Shown piece after piece: positions 1 through 9,271 of a stretch of DNA of 64,000 bases. Position numbers and translations under genes: made by a program. The stretch comes from Flavobacteriaceae bacterium (GTDB lineage: Bacteria > Bacteroidota > Bacteroidia > Flavobacteriales > Flavobacteriaceae), in assembly GCA_947457255.1 (NCBI GenBank), contig CANGUZ010000003.1:51218-115217 (forward strand), read 5' to 3'. The notes beneath the pieces were generated by a model, which had not been told where the DNA came from, ran no database searches, and saw only the letters and a list, made by a program, of their open reading frames with translations. How positions within the stretch are numbered: the first letter of the stretch is position 1; every line of letters begins with the position of its first letter.

Positions 1-356
1 TAAATCATCAACCAAAGCAAGATAATTTCGATGCCTGCCAACATGGGGTTTCGCAATCCAAAAAACAAAAGCGACCACAAGGCATTCAATCCCAATTGAA
101 TTACGAAAAAAATCAAAGCTTTTCTAACGGCTTCTCGTTCAAAATCTATACGACTCCAAACCAAACCTGCCGCAATTCCCATCATGATGTATAAGGTACT
201 CCAAACCGGCGCAAACACCCAACTTGGAGGATTAAAACTCGGTTTTATTAAAGTAGGAAACCAAGTTAAAACACTGGAGCGGGTTACCATTCCTGAGATA
301 TACCCTATAGCCACACAAGTCAAAACAAAAATTAGAATTTTTACATATTTATTCAT
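1..356 (-). CDS. tspO: TspO/MBR family protein (3' end runs off window)
   Basis: Minus-strand translation from ATG at 356: MNKYVKILILVLTCVAIGYISGMVTRSSVLTWFPTLIKPSFNPPSWVFAPVWSTLYIMMGIAAGLVW...ALWSFVF; TspO/MBR PxWxFxPVWxxLY and NxxWSxxFF signatures. No stop before position 1. Confidence 0.85.
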   Translation of the reverse strand, partial: MNKYVKILIFVLTCVAIGYISGMVTRSSVLTWFPTLIKPSFNPPSWVFAPVWSTLYIMMGIAAGLVWSRIDFEREAVRKALIFFVIQLGLNALWSLLFFGLRNPMLAGIEIILLWLMI

Positions 357-635
357 AAATTTATTTAATTTTAATTGTTTAAAACGCGTAGATTCATATA
401 TAATAGAGTTTTTTTAGAAAATATCATTTTTTTGTAGCTATGAAATCTTAAAATAAAGCGAAGCTTCTTTTTAAAGTAAAAAAATCTATGTTCCTATGTG
501 TTGAAAAAACTTTACATTAATTGACTTAAGCTACTCTATTTTTTAATCAAATTTACTAATTTATATTCCGATTCTACAAATAAAGAAATGAAGGTATTCA
601 TCAAAAAAAGTATCTTTGCATAAATTTTACAATTC

Positions 636-1721
636 ATGTTTTCAGCAAACGATTTTATTCCGGAAACTTATTCTGCTACTATAGACCAAGGAAGCTTTAC
701 TTGGAGCGCACCCAGTAATATTGCTTTGGTGAAATATTGGGGAAAAAAAGACAAGCAAATTCCAGCGAATCCATCAATAAGTTTTACTTTGAATCATTGT
801 AAAACAATTACCAAATTGGGTTTTTCCAAAAAAGAAAACAACGGAAATTTCTCTTTTGATTTGCTTTTTGAAGGAAAACCTAAAGAAGATTTCAAACCAA
901 AAATCGAAAAATTTCTGGAACGAATAGAACTCCATTTGCCATTTTTGAAAGACTATCATTTTACGATTGATACCCAAAACACATTTCCGCACAGTTCCGG
1001 AATTGCTTCGTCAGCATCTGGAATGGCGGCATTGGCAATGAATTTTATGAGTTTAGAAAAAGCTTTGCATCCTGAAATGACAGATGATTATTTCTATCAA
1101 AAAGCCTCTTTCTTGGCGCGTTTAGGCTCAGGAAGCGCTTGCAGAAGCGTAAAAGGCAGTGTTGTGGTTTGGGGCAATCATATCAATACAAAAGGAAGTT
1201 CTGATTTGTTTGGAGTCGAATTTCCGAATACTATTCATGACAATTTCAGGAATTATCAAGACACTATTTTACTTGTGGATAAAGGCGAAAAGCAAGTTTC
1301 GAGTACTGTTGGACATGATTTGATGCACAACCATCCTTTTGCCGAAAGGCGGTTTGCTCAAGCGCATGACAATTTAGATAAACTTTCTATAATACTTCAA
1401 AACGGAAATCTTGACGAATTCATCAAAATTGTAGAAAGTGAAGCCTTGACATTGCATGCCATGATGATGACTTCGATGCCTTATTTTATTTTAATGAAAC
1501 CTAACACATTGGAAATTATAAATGCGATTTGGAAGTTTAGAAATGAAACAAAAATACCAGTTTGTTTTACACTAGATGCTGGCGCAAATGTACATGTATT
1601 GTATCCGAAAAACGTTTGCGAAAAAGTTTTACAATTTATTCAGGACGAATTAGTTGGCTATTGTCAAAATGGTCATTACATTTGTGATGAAATTGGAAAT
1701 GGAACTGAAATAATTAAATAA
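636..1721 (+). CDS. mvaD: Diphosphomevalonate decarboxylase (GHMP family)
   Basis: ORF 361 aa; APSNIALVKYWGKKD, PHSSGIASSASGMAALA, RLGSGSACRSV motifs typical of mevalonate diphosphate decarboxylase. Confidence 0.93.
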   Translation: MFSANDFIPETYSATIDQGSFTWSAPSNIALVKYWGKKDKQIPANPSISFTLNHCKTITKLGFSKKENNGNFSFDLLFEGKPKEDFKPKIEKFLERIELHLPFLKDYHFTIDTQNTFPHSSGIASSASGMAALAMNFMSLEKALHPEMTDDYFYQKASFLARLGSGSACRSVKGSVVVWGNHINTKGSSDLFGVEFPNTIHDNFRNYQDTILLVDKGEKQVSSTVGHDLMHNHPFAERRFAQAHDNLDKLSIILQNGNLDEFIKIVESEALTLHAMMMTSMPYFILMKPNTLEIINAIWKFRNETKIPVCFTLDAGANVHVLYPKNVCEKVLQFIQDELVGYCQNGHYICDEIGNGTEIIK

Positions 1722-1758
1722 AAAAATCAATACCTTTATATTTCTAAATAGATAAAGT

Positions 1759-1977
1759 ATGAACATTCAGTTAGAAAAATTAGAGTTAATGAAATTGTTG
1801 TCTGAAACCAACGATGAGTCAATAATTACATCTATTAAAAAAATCTTTACCGCCAAAAAAAAAGATTTTTGGGATGAATTATCAGAAGAACGACAAAATA
1901 TTATAAACGAATCTTTGGAGCAATATGAAAAAGGCGAATTTTCTTCATTTGAAAAATTTATAAAACCACACCTTTAG
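1759..1977 (+). CDS. Type II TA antitoxin-like small protein
   Basis: 72 aa; FWDELSEERQNIINESLEQYEKGEFSSFEKF C-terminus typical of Bacteroidota antitoxins paired with RelE/ParE; stop is 2 nt before next ATG. Confidence 0.75.
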   Translation: MNIQLEKLELMKLLSETNDESIITSIKKIFTAKKKDFWDELSEERQNIINESLEQYEKGEFSSFEKFIKPHL

Positions 1978-1979
1978 AA

Positions 1980-2282
1980 ATGAAAAGAGAAGTCGTAATT
2001 ACTCCTCGAGCTCAAATTGAAATTGAAAATATTTTTGAATACTTGGAATCAAAATGGAATGAAAAAATAAAAAAGAAATTTTCAAATAAAATCAATACAA
2101 TTCTAAATTTAATTATTGAAAATCCGGAATTATTTCCTGTTTCAAATGTTAATAAAAAAATTAGAAAAGCTGTAATCAGCAAACAATCTATTTTATTTTA
2201 TCATTTCAATAATAAACATATTATTGTGCTCTCTATTTTTGACTCCAGACAAAATCAATCAAAAATTGAAAAAATAAAATAA
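1980..2282 (+). CDS. RelE/ParE family toxin
   Basis: 100 aa; VVITPRAQIEIENIFEYLESKWNEK...NPELFPVS...RKAVISKQSILFYHFNNKHIIVLSIFDSRQNQ fits the ParE/RelE toxin fold pattern; tandem with antitoxin ORF. Confidence 0.85.
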   Translation: MKREVVITPRAQIEIENIFEYLESKWNEKIKKKFSNKINTILNLIIENPELFPVSNVNKKIRKAVISKQSILFYHFNNKHIIVLSIFDSRQNQSKIEKIK

Positions 2283-2298
2283 TTATCAATTATAAAAT

Positions 2299-3237
2299 AT
2301 GAAAGGACCATTATTTTACTCTAAAATATTACTCTTTGGCGAATACGGAATTATACGTGACTCAAAGGGTTTATCAATTCCTTATAATTTTTATAACGGT
2401 GCGCTGAAAAAAGAGGATAATCCTTCAGCAGAAGCAATTGCATCAAACGAAAGTTTGAAACGTTTTGTCTCCTATTTAGAGACTTTGCAAAACGAGCAAC
2501 CTCAATTAGTAACTTTCGATATCAATACTTTAAAAACGGATGTTGAAACTGGAATGTATTTTGATTCTAGCATTCCGCAAGGCTATGGTGTAGGAAGTAG
2601 TGGTGCACTTGTAGCAGCAATTTACGATAAATATGCGCAAAATAAAATTACAGTTTTAGAGAATTTAACTCGTGAGAAACTTTTACAATTAAAAAATATA
2701 TTTTCTCAAATGGAGAGTTTTTTCCACGGAAAAAGTTCTGGTTTAGATCCTTTAAACAGCTATTTGAGCATTCCAATTTTAATTAATTCCAAAGACAATA
2801 TTGAAGCAACCGGAATCCCAACACAAAGTTTAGACGGAAAAGGCGCTGTATTTTTGTTAGATTCTGGAATTGTTGGCGAAACGGCTCCAATGGTAAATAT
2901 TTTCATGGAAAACCTTAAAGACAAAGGTTTTCGCGCCATGCTAAAAAATCAATTTGTAAAACATACTGATGCCTGCGTAGAAAATTTTCTTGGCGGTGAC
3001 ATGAAATCATTGTTTGAAAACACCAAAAAATTATCGAAAGTAGTTCTGAATAATTTTAAACCCATGATTCCAGAACAATTTCATGGTATTTGGCAACGCG
3101 GCATTGAGACCAATGATTATTACCTAAAATTATGTGGCTCAGGTGGCGGAGGCTATATTCTAGGCTTTACAGAAGATTTAGAAAAAGCAAAAAAGGCATT
3201 GAAAGATTATAAATTGGAAGTAGTGTATCAATTCTAA
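2299..3237 (+). CDS. GHMP kinase, probable mevalonate kinase
   Basis: 312 aa; SKILLFGEYGI, GYGVGSSGALVAAIYDKY, SGLDPLNSYL, KLCGSGGGGYILGF motifs. Confidence 0.88.
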   Translation: MKGPLFYSKILLFGEYGIIRDSKGLSIPYNFYNGALKKEDNPSAEAIASNESLKRFVSYLETLQNEQPQLVTFDINTLKTDVETGMYFDSSIPQGYGVGSSGALVAAIYDKYAQNKITVLENLTREKLLQLKNIFSQMESFFHGKSSGLDPLNSYLSIPILINSKDNIEATGIPTQSLDGKGAVFLLDSGIVGETAPMVNIFMENLKDKGFRAMLKNQFVKHTDACVENFLGGDMKSLFENTKKLSKVVLNNFKPMIPEQFHGIWQRGIETNDYYLKLCGSGGGGYILGFTEDLEKAKKALKDYKLEVVYQF

Positions 3238-3277
3238 AAAAGTTTTTATTTTTAAACTTTAATTCTTTTTTTCTTCC

Positions 3278-4198
3278 ATGTTGAACAGAAAGAACAAGCT
3301 TTTAGTACTAAAAATTGTCAGTTTGTTCTCAGTAGTTAGAGGATATAATATTCCTATCATTGCTTTGGCTCAATATCTTTCAGCTATTTTTATTCTGGCT
3401 ACTGAAAAAAGGGCTTTAGAGGTACTTTTAGATTTTAATCTTTTTATATTAGTTGTTGCTTCGAGTTTAACTATTGCTTCTGGTTATATTATTAATAGTT
3501 TTTATGATAGCAAAAAAGATTTAATTAATCGTCCAAATAAATCTCATTTGGATCGATTGGTGAGCCAAAAAACTAAGCTTCAGGTTTATTTTGGCATTAA
3601 TTTTTTTGTGGCTTTGATTGCTTTATTTGTTTCTGGTCGGGCTTTTATCTTCTTTTCGGTTTACATTTTCTTGATTTGGTTTTATTCGCATAAGATAAAA
3701 AAATACCCTTTGATTGGTAATCTTATGGCTGCATTTCTGGCTGTATTGCCTTTTTTTGGCATTCTTTTGTATTATAAAAATTTTTATGAAGTCATTTTTT
3801 TTCATGCTTCTTTTTTGTTTATACTGTTACTAGTTAGAGAAATGATTAAGGATTTAGAAAACATCAAAGGTGATTTGGCTAATGATTACCAGACCATTCC
3901 TATTGTTCGTGGAGAATTAGTATCAAAAAGAATTATTACGTTTTTGTTGTTGCTTTCGATTATTCCTGTTTATTTTTTAATCAATATTTTTGATGTGGGG
4001 TATATGGATATTTATTTTTATATCTGTTTTATTATTCTAATTTTTTTTGGAATACGTTTGTGGAAGTCTACCACAAAAGAGGAATTTTTACAACTTCATA
4101 ACACCTTGAAATTCCTTATTGTTGCAGGTGTTTTTTGCATAGTTCTCATAGACCCTAGTGTCCTGTGGAATGGTAAAAAATTATTGATGACTATTTGA
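3278..4198 (+). CDS. UbiA-family prenyltransferase (geranylgeranylglycerol-phosphate geranylgeranyltransferase-like)
   Basis: 306 aa polytopic membrane protein; NSFYDSKKDLINRPNKSH (NxxxDxxxD) and REMIKDLENIKGDLANDYQTIP (second Asp-rich motif). Confidence 0.85.
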   Translation: MLNRKNKLLVLKIVSLFSVVRGYNIPIIALAQYLSAIFILATEKRALEVLLDFNLFILVVASSLTIASGYIINSFYDSKKDLINRPNKSHLDRLVSQKTKLQVYFGINFFVALIALFVSGRAFIFFSVYIFLIWFYSHKIKKYPLIGNLMAAFLAVLPFFGILLYYKNFYEVIFFHASFLFILLLVREMIKDLENIKGDLANDYQTIPIVRGELVSKRIITFLLLLSIIPVYFLINIFDVGYMDIYFYICFIILIFFGIRLWKSTTKEEFLQLHNTLKFLIVAGVFCIVLIDPSVLWNGKKLLMTI

Positions 4199-4232
4199 AC
4201 TTTTCTTATTAACTCTAATCTTTTCGATTGGG

Positions 4233-4302
4233 TTAGCCCTGAAAGCATTGAAAATCCTACGCTTTTGGGCGTAGATTGTAACGGATAGCAGGAATAGCTC
4301 CT
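4233..4302 (+). ncRNA. Structured intergenic element, resembling the repetitive Flavo-1-type motif of Flavobacteria
   Basis: Nested pairings: AGC(4235-37)/GCT(4297-99), CCTG(4238-41)/CAGG(4289-92), CTACGC(4257-62)/GCGTAG(4269-74); conserved-looking AGCCCTG...GGATAGCAGGAATAGCTCC flanks. Family name from memory; orientation uncertain. Confidence 0.55.
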
Positions 4303-4436
4303 TAAAAACCGAATCTAATTGCCTATATTTGCACACAATAGGTCATAATGACCGAAATGACAAAGTAAATTACAGCATATTATGAAATGAGCTTTTGCGA
4401 ATTCCATATTTCCTATAAAAATAAATAATACTTAAT

Positions 4437-5345
4437 ATGAATAATAAGGAAGGCAATAAAAAAGGAAATGGCGCTAGACCCAATAGTTCTAGACCCAGTT
4501 CTAATAAGCCTAAACCGGCCATGCAGAAGCGTGCTCAAGGGCCAAAAAAAGTAAAAACGACTACTAAAATAGTTCCTGTTGCAACCGATAAAATTGAAAA
4601 AAAACCAAATCAAGCGCCAAAGAGACCAAAAGTAGCAGACGAAATTCGTTTGAACAAATACATTGCAAATTCGGGTGTATGTTCTCGTCGTGATGCCGAT
4701 ATTTATATTCAATCGGGGAATGTTAAGGTAAATGGAAACCCAATAGTTGAAATGGGTTATATGGTGAAACCCGGAGATGTTGTAAATTTTGACGGAGCGG
4801 TTTTAACTCCCGAAAAGAAAGAATATATTTTACTAAACAAACCTAAAAACTTCACGACGGCTTTAGACGAAGGTCAAGAATATAGGAATGTTTTAGAGCT
4901 CGTTAAAGGTTCCACCACTTCAAAAATAGGAGCTGTTGGTAGAATGGATAAAAATACAACTGGCTTGTTATTGTTTACGAATGATACCGATATGATTCGT
5001 AAATTCACTTTACCGAATCAGAAATCATCAAAAATTTATCAGGTTTCGTTAGATAAAAATTTGAAATACGAAGATTTAGAAAAAATAAGCAAAGGTTTAG
5101 TTCTTGACGGACATCGCGTTTTCGTGGAAGAAGTAAGTTATATAGACGACCAACCTAAAAGCGAAGTGGGCTTGAAATTAAGATCTTCGAACGTAAAAGT
5201 GGTTCGAGCTATTTTTGAACATTTCAGTTATGATGTTTTGAGAATAGACAGAGTCGCATTTGCAGGTTTAACCAAGAAAAATTTACCTCGTGGAAACTGG
5301 CGTTTTTTGACTGAACAAGAAATTATCAATTTGAAGAATGTTTAA
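4437..5345 (+). CDS. rRNA pseudouridine synthase (RsuA/RluB family) with basic N-terminal extension
   Basis: S4 domain (IRLNKYIANSGVCSRRDADIYIQSGNVKVNG) followed by VGRMDKNTTGLLLFTND catalytic motif. Confidence 0.93.
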   Translation: MNNKEGNKKGNGARPNSSRPSSNKPKPAMQKRAQGPKKVKTTTKIVPVATDKIEKKPNQAPKRPKVADEIRLNKYIANSGVCSRRDADIYIQSGNVKVNGNPIVEMGYMVKPGDVVNFDGAVLTPEKKEYILLNKPKNFTTALDEGQEYRNVLELVKGSTTSKIGAVGRMDKNTTGLLLFTNDTDMIRKFTLPNQKSSKIYQVSLDKNLKYEDLEKISKGLVLDGHRVFVEEVSYIDDQPKSEVGLKLRSSNVKVVRAIFEHFSYDVLRIDRVAFAGLTKKNLPRGNWRFLTEQEIINLKNV

Positions 5346-5368
5346 TCTTTTTTCAAAATTAAAAATTA

Positions 5369-5396
5369 AATTCCTGCTTTATAGCGGGAATTTTTA
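5369..5396 (+). terminator. Rho-independent terminator after pseudouridine synthase gene
   Basis: ATTCCTGC-tttata-GCGGGAAT followed by TTTT. Confidence 0.7.
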
Positions 5397-5411
5397 TTTT
5401 GAGTCTAAAAT

Positions 5412-6161
5412 TTATTGCGATAAAACTGTTTTTGCTATTGGTAAAATTCGCTCTACAAATTTAGCGTAAGCAACTGCTGAAGGATGCAAACCATCATTAG
5501 CAACCAAATTAGTTTCTATTAATCCTAATCGAGTAATATCGGTAATGTTTACAAAAGCGATATTATTTGCTAAACAATACTCTTTTGCGAATGTATTATA
5601 AGTGTCTATTTGTGTTGAAATAGTTGCATTCCCATTTCCAAATCGAGTGTAAGCATAATCAGGGATAGAAACTACAATTACATTCGTTTTATCTCCTTTT
5701 GCTAACGAAATAGCGGTATTTACTAACTCAGGAAATTCTTGTTCATAAAGTGAAAACGGTTTGCGTTGATATTGATTATTTACTCCTATTAACAATGTAA
5801 CCAAATCATAATTTGGTTTAAGATTTTTCGTATCGATTGCATTTATTAGATTCGTTGTAGTCCACCCTGTTGTGGCAATTACTTCTAGAGAAAAACTATC
5901 TTTTGGAAATGCACTTTGCAAACTTGATTTTAATTGTTCTGGAAACCGACAAGTTTCGCATACGCTTTCTCCAATAGTATAACTATCGCCAAGTGCTAAA
6001 TAGCTATAGGCTTTGGTTTCATGGACTGGGTCTGGATCTGGAATTGGGTCTGGCTCTGGAATTGAAACAACTATAGGAGCAACATCATCTAAATCAGAAC
6101 TACAACTTAAGCCTGCAAATAATAAAAAACAACCCAAAACTATTTTAAATATTGTCTTCAT
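5412..6161 (-). CDS. SGNH/GDSL hydrolase lipoprotein
   Basis: Start set at internal Met (MKTIFKIVLGCFLLFAGLSC lipobox); ALGDSYTIGE and DGLHPS SGNH motifs; short DPDP linker. Confidence 0.88.
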   Translation of the reverse strand: MKTIFKIVLGCFLLFAGLSCSSDLDDVAPIVVSIPEPDPIPDPDPVHETKAYSYLALGDSYTIGESVCETCRFPEQLKSSLQSAFPKDSFSLEVIATTGWTTTNLINAIDTKNLKPNYDLVTLLIGVNNQYQRKPFSLYEQEFPELVNTAISLAKGDKTNVIVVSIPDYAYTRFGNGNATISTQIDTYNTFAKEYCLANNIAFVNITDITRLGLIETNLVANDGLHPSAVAYAKFVERILPIAKTVLSQ

Positions 6162-6231
6162 AGATTCTGTAGTTAACATTAAATATTTTTATTTAATCTA
6201 TAAATGAAGAAAAAAGAATTGGTCTATAGTA

Positions 6232-7014
6232 TTAAACCACAGCCTCTTTCTCTAAAATCATTTCTTCAATAGCATCCCAAAGTCCGATGCGTTTTTCTAA
6301 AGCTTGAATGGAAATTTCTGTTACTTCATTCCACTTTTTCGAATCATTTCCGCAAAGTTCCGTAATCATTTGCATTGCCATTGGCCCATGTTCATCAGCA
6401 TCTAATTCAATATGTCTTTCAAAATAATAAATCAGTTTATTTAAATCTGTTTCTGGAAAATTTGCTTGAAAGTTTTTTAATATTTCCGTAAACATACTCG
6501 GAATTAAATCTTCTCTTCCAAAGGTAAACGCCGCTGCAATTTCATGGGTTTTTCCTTCTTCAATGACTCTAAAAGTAAAATCTAAAAAAGCTTTAATATT
6601 AGGATGCAAATTACTTTGTTTAATAGCTACGAATATGTTTTGTAACGAACTTACTTGAGACAAAAAAGAATGAATTCCGTTAGTATCTGCACCACAATCT
6701 TTCATTGCATCAAGATACATTTCAAAATGACTTTGCCTTTTTCCATCTATAGTCAAATCAGATTCTTCGGCTAAAACAATTTCATTAATTAGATATCGAG
6801 TTTCAGTATTTTCAGTAGCAAACCATGGCGTTGTGGTACAAGTTAATTTTGACTGCAACGCTTTTAACAAAGACATAAAATCCCAAACGGCATACACATG
6901 ATTTTCTAGAAAAGAATGTAAATCGTCAATGGTTTTTACTTTATCGTAAAGTGAATGATGAAGTAATTGCTCTTTTTGATGAAATATTGATTGATTGATT
7001 TGTTGAATATTCAT
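6232..7014 (-). CDS. DUF3050 domain-containing protein
   Basis: Translation MNIQQINQSIFHQKEQLLHHSLYDKVKTIDDLHSFLENHVYAVWDFMSLLKALQ...; start moved from ORF-track 7107 to 7014 because the upstream part overlaps a terminator. Confidence 0.8.
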   Translation of the reverse strand: MNIQQINQSIFHQKEQLLHHSLYDKVKTIDDLHSFLENHVYAVWDFMSLLKALQSKLTCTTTPWFATENTETRYLINEIVLAEESDLTIDGKRQSHFEMYLDAMKDCGADTNGIHSFLSQVSSLQNIFVAIKQSNLHPNIKAFLDFTFRVIEEGKTHEIAAAFTFGREDLIPSMFTEILKNFQANFPETDLNKLIYYFERHIELDADEHGPMAMQMITELCGNDSKKWNEVTEISIQALEKRIGLWDAIEEMILEKEAVV

Positions 7015-7079
7015 GGCGAGTTTTAAATTATATACGAAATTATAAGCTAAATCGATTTTGTTAAATATACCACAAAAAT

Positions 7080-7112
7080 AAAAATGCTTCACCAGAAAGA
7101 GAAGCATTTTAT
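7080..7112 (-). terminator. Rho-independent terminator downstream of acyl-CoA dehydrogenase gene
   Basis: AAAATGCTTC-accagaaa-GAGAAGCATTTT hairpin with flanking A/T runs. Confidence 0.65.
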
Positions 7113-7134
7113 ATCAATTTTATTTATTGTTTAA

Positions 7135-8313
7135 TCATTTAAAAGCTGGAATTCCTGTTATGTCCATACCTGTAATCAATAAATGAATATCATGCGTTCC
7201 TTCGTAGGTTATTACCGATTCTAAATTCATCATGTGACGCATAATAGAATATTCGCCTGTAATTCCCATTCCACCCAATATTTGTCTTGCCTCACGAGCG
7301 ATATGAATTGCCATTTCTACATTGTTTCTTTTGGCCATAGAAATTTGAGCGGTAGTTGCTTTTCCTTCGTTTCTTAAAACACCTAAACGCCAAGTTAAGA
7401 GTTGAGCTTTCGTGATTTCGGTAATCATTTCGGCCAATTTTTTCTGTTGTAATTGAGTTCCAGCTATTGGTTTATCAAATTGGATTCTTTCTTTAGCATA
7501 TCGTAAAGCCGAATCATAACAATCCATTGCAGCTCCTATAGCTCCCCAAGCAATGCCATAACGAGCAGAATCTAAACAACCAAGCGGAGCGCCAAGTCCA
7601 GATTTATTGGGTAACAAATTTTCTTTAGGAACTTTTACATTATCAAAAATTAGTTCACCAGTTGCAGAAGCACGAAGCGACCATTTATTATGAGTTTCTG
7701 GAGTAGTAAAACCTTCCATGCCACGTTCTACAATTAATCCGTGAATTCTGCCCTCTTCGTTTTTTGCCCAAACCACAGCTATGTCTGCAAAAGGCGCATT
7801 CGAAATCCACATTTTTGCACCATTTAACAGATAATGGTCTCCCATATCTTTAAAATTGGTAATCATACTTCCTGGATCAGAACCATAATTGGGTTCGGTC
7901 AAGCCAAAACAACCCAAAAATTCTCCCGAAGCCAGTTTTGGTAAAAATTTCATGCGTTGTTCTTCGTTTCCGTATTTCCAAATAGGATACATTACTAATG
8001 AAGACTGTACTGAAGCTGTAGAACGAACACCAGAATCGCCTCGTTCTATTTCTTGCATAATTAAACCGTATGAAATTTGGTCTAAGCCAGCTCCACCGTA
8101 TTGCTCTGGAATATAAGGTCCAAATGCCCCAATTTCAGCCAAACCACTTATAATTTGTTTAGGAAATTCAGCACGTTGCGCATACTCTTCTATGATGGGA
8201 GAAACTTCTCGTTTTACCCATTCACGGGCAGCTTCACGAACTAATTTATGTTCTTCTGAAAGTAAATCATCTAATAAATAATAATCTGGAGCTTGAAAAA
8301 GATCTGGTTTCAT
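7135..8313 (-). CDS. Acyl-CoA dehydrogenase (glutaryl-CoA dehydrogenase-like)
   Basis: 392 aa; FGLTEPNYGSDPGSM, TYEGTHDIHLLI, QILGGMGITGEY motifs. Confidence 0.9.
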   Translation of the reverse strand: MKPDLFQAPDYYLLDDLLSEEHKLVREAAREWVKREVSPIIEEYAQRAEFPKQIISGLAEIGAFGPYIPEQYGGAGLDQISYGLIMQEIERGDSGVRSTASVQSSLVMYPIWKYGNEEQRMKFLPKLASGEFLGCFGLTEPNYGSDPGSMITNFKDMGDHYLLNGAKMWISNAPFADIAVVWAKNEEGRIHGLIVERGMEGFTTPETHNKWSLRASATGELIFDNVKVPKENLLPNKSGLGAPLGCLDSARYGIAWGAIGAAMDCYDSALRYAKERIQFDKPIAGTQLQQKKLAEMITEITKAQLLTWRLGVLRNEGKATTAQISMAKRNNVEMAIHIAREARQILGGMGITGEYSIMRHMMNLESVITYEGTHDIHLLITGMDITGIPAFK

Positions 8314-8468
8314 GGTTTAGTCATTGCGAAAGCATCTCAGTAAAGTGAAGCCAACTTGTTAGTTATTGTTTTACAAATTTACATAAAGAAGTTTAACAAA
8401 GTGATTAACAATTGTTATAATTATCATCTTTTTCAGTTAATTTTGTTCAACTCTATAGCATAATAGCA

Positions 8469-9182
8469 TCACATCTTCAAATAAAAGCCCCTTACCAACT
8501 CAACATATTCATCCGTATATTCATGTCTTGAAATTTCAATAACCAATTCGTTAGCATCTAAAACAGGAGGTTCAAATCGTTTGAAAGCTAGTAAACTTCG
8601 AATAATTTGGGTTTTATGTGATCCTTTAACTCTAGTAATTTTTACTGGAAAAAGTTCTACTGCAGCACACAAATCAATAAATCGTTCTTCTTCTTTATAA
8701 GGAATGATTACCGAAAAAATACCGTTTTCCGAAAGTAATAAATCTGCGGCTTCGATTAAATCCTCAAAAGGCAGTGCGTCTTGAAAGCGAGCTAAATCTC
8801 TTTGAGAATTTTCGGTTTTAAAATTTTCACTATAAAATGGAGGATTGGAAACGATTAAATCATAGTCATCTTCTGGTTCTTCCGCAAACTCATCCAAACC
8901 AGCATGAAAACAAAATAATCTGTCGCTCCATGGTGAATTTTCAAAATTATTAACAGCTTGTTCGTAGGCGTCTTCGTCAATTTCCAAAGCATCTATTTGC
9001 TCTGCATGGCTTCTTTGTGCCAGCATCAAAGCAATAATTCCAGTTCCAGTTCCAATGTCTAAAATACTAAAAGGATTGTTTTCTATTGGCGTCCAAGCAC
9101 CAAGTAAAACACCATCCGTTCCAACTTTCATGGCGCATCGGTCTTGCTCAATAGAAAACTGTTTGAATTGGAATTTAGACAA
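8469..9182 (-). CDS. trmN6: tRNA1(Val) (adenine(37)-N6)-methyltransferase family
   Basis: 237 aa; FQFKQFSIEQDRCAMKVGTDGVLLGAW, ILDIGTGTGIIALMLAQR, DLIVSNPPFY motifs. Confidence 0.88.
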   Translation of the reverse strand: MSKFQFKQFSIEQDRCAMKVGTDGVLLGAWTPIENNPFSILDIGTGTGIIALMLAQRSHAEQIDALEIDEDAYEQAVNNFENSPWSDRLFCFHAGLDEFAEEPEDDYDLIVSNPPFYSENFKTENSQRDLARFQDALPFEDLIEAADLLLSENGIFSVIIPYKEEERFIDLCAAVELFPVKITRVKGSHKTQIIRSLLAFKRFEPPVLDANELVIEISRHEYTDEYVELVRGFYLKM

Positions 9183-9271
9183 CTTAGATTTTTTAGAATA
9201 TTAGACGATTTAGATTTCTTATAAAGTCGCAGATGTTTTTAATTATCTAAAAGCGGAGCGAATCTAAAAAT

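Noticed and set aside
184-417. 77-aa plus-strand ORF
   Set aside because: Antisense to tspO on the minus strand; no protein family signature.
774-992. 72-aa minus-strand ORF
   Set aside because: Fully inside mvaD on the opposite strand; F/K-rich shadow ORF.
4413-4712. 99-aa minus-strand ORF
   Set aside because: Shadow of the low-complexity N-terminus of the pseudouridine synthase gene.
6232-7107. Longer start for the DUF3050 gene
   Set aside because: The extra 31 codons read through a terminator hairpin and look non-coding; start 7014 preferred.
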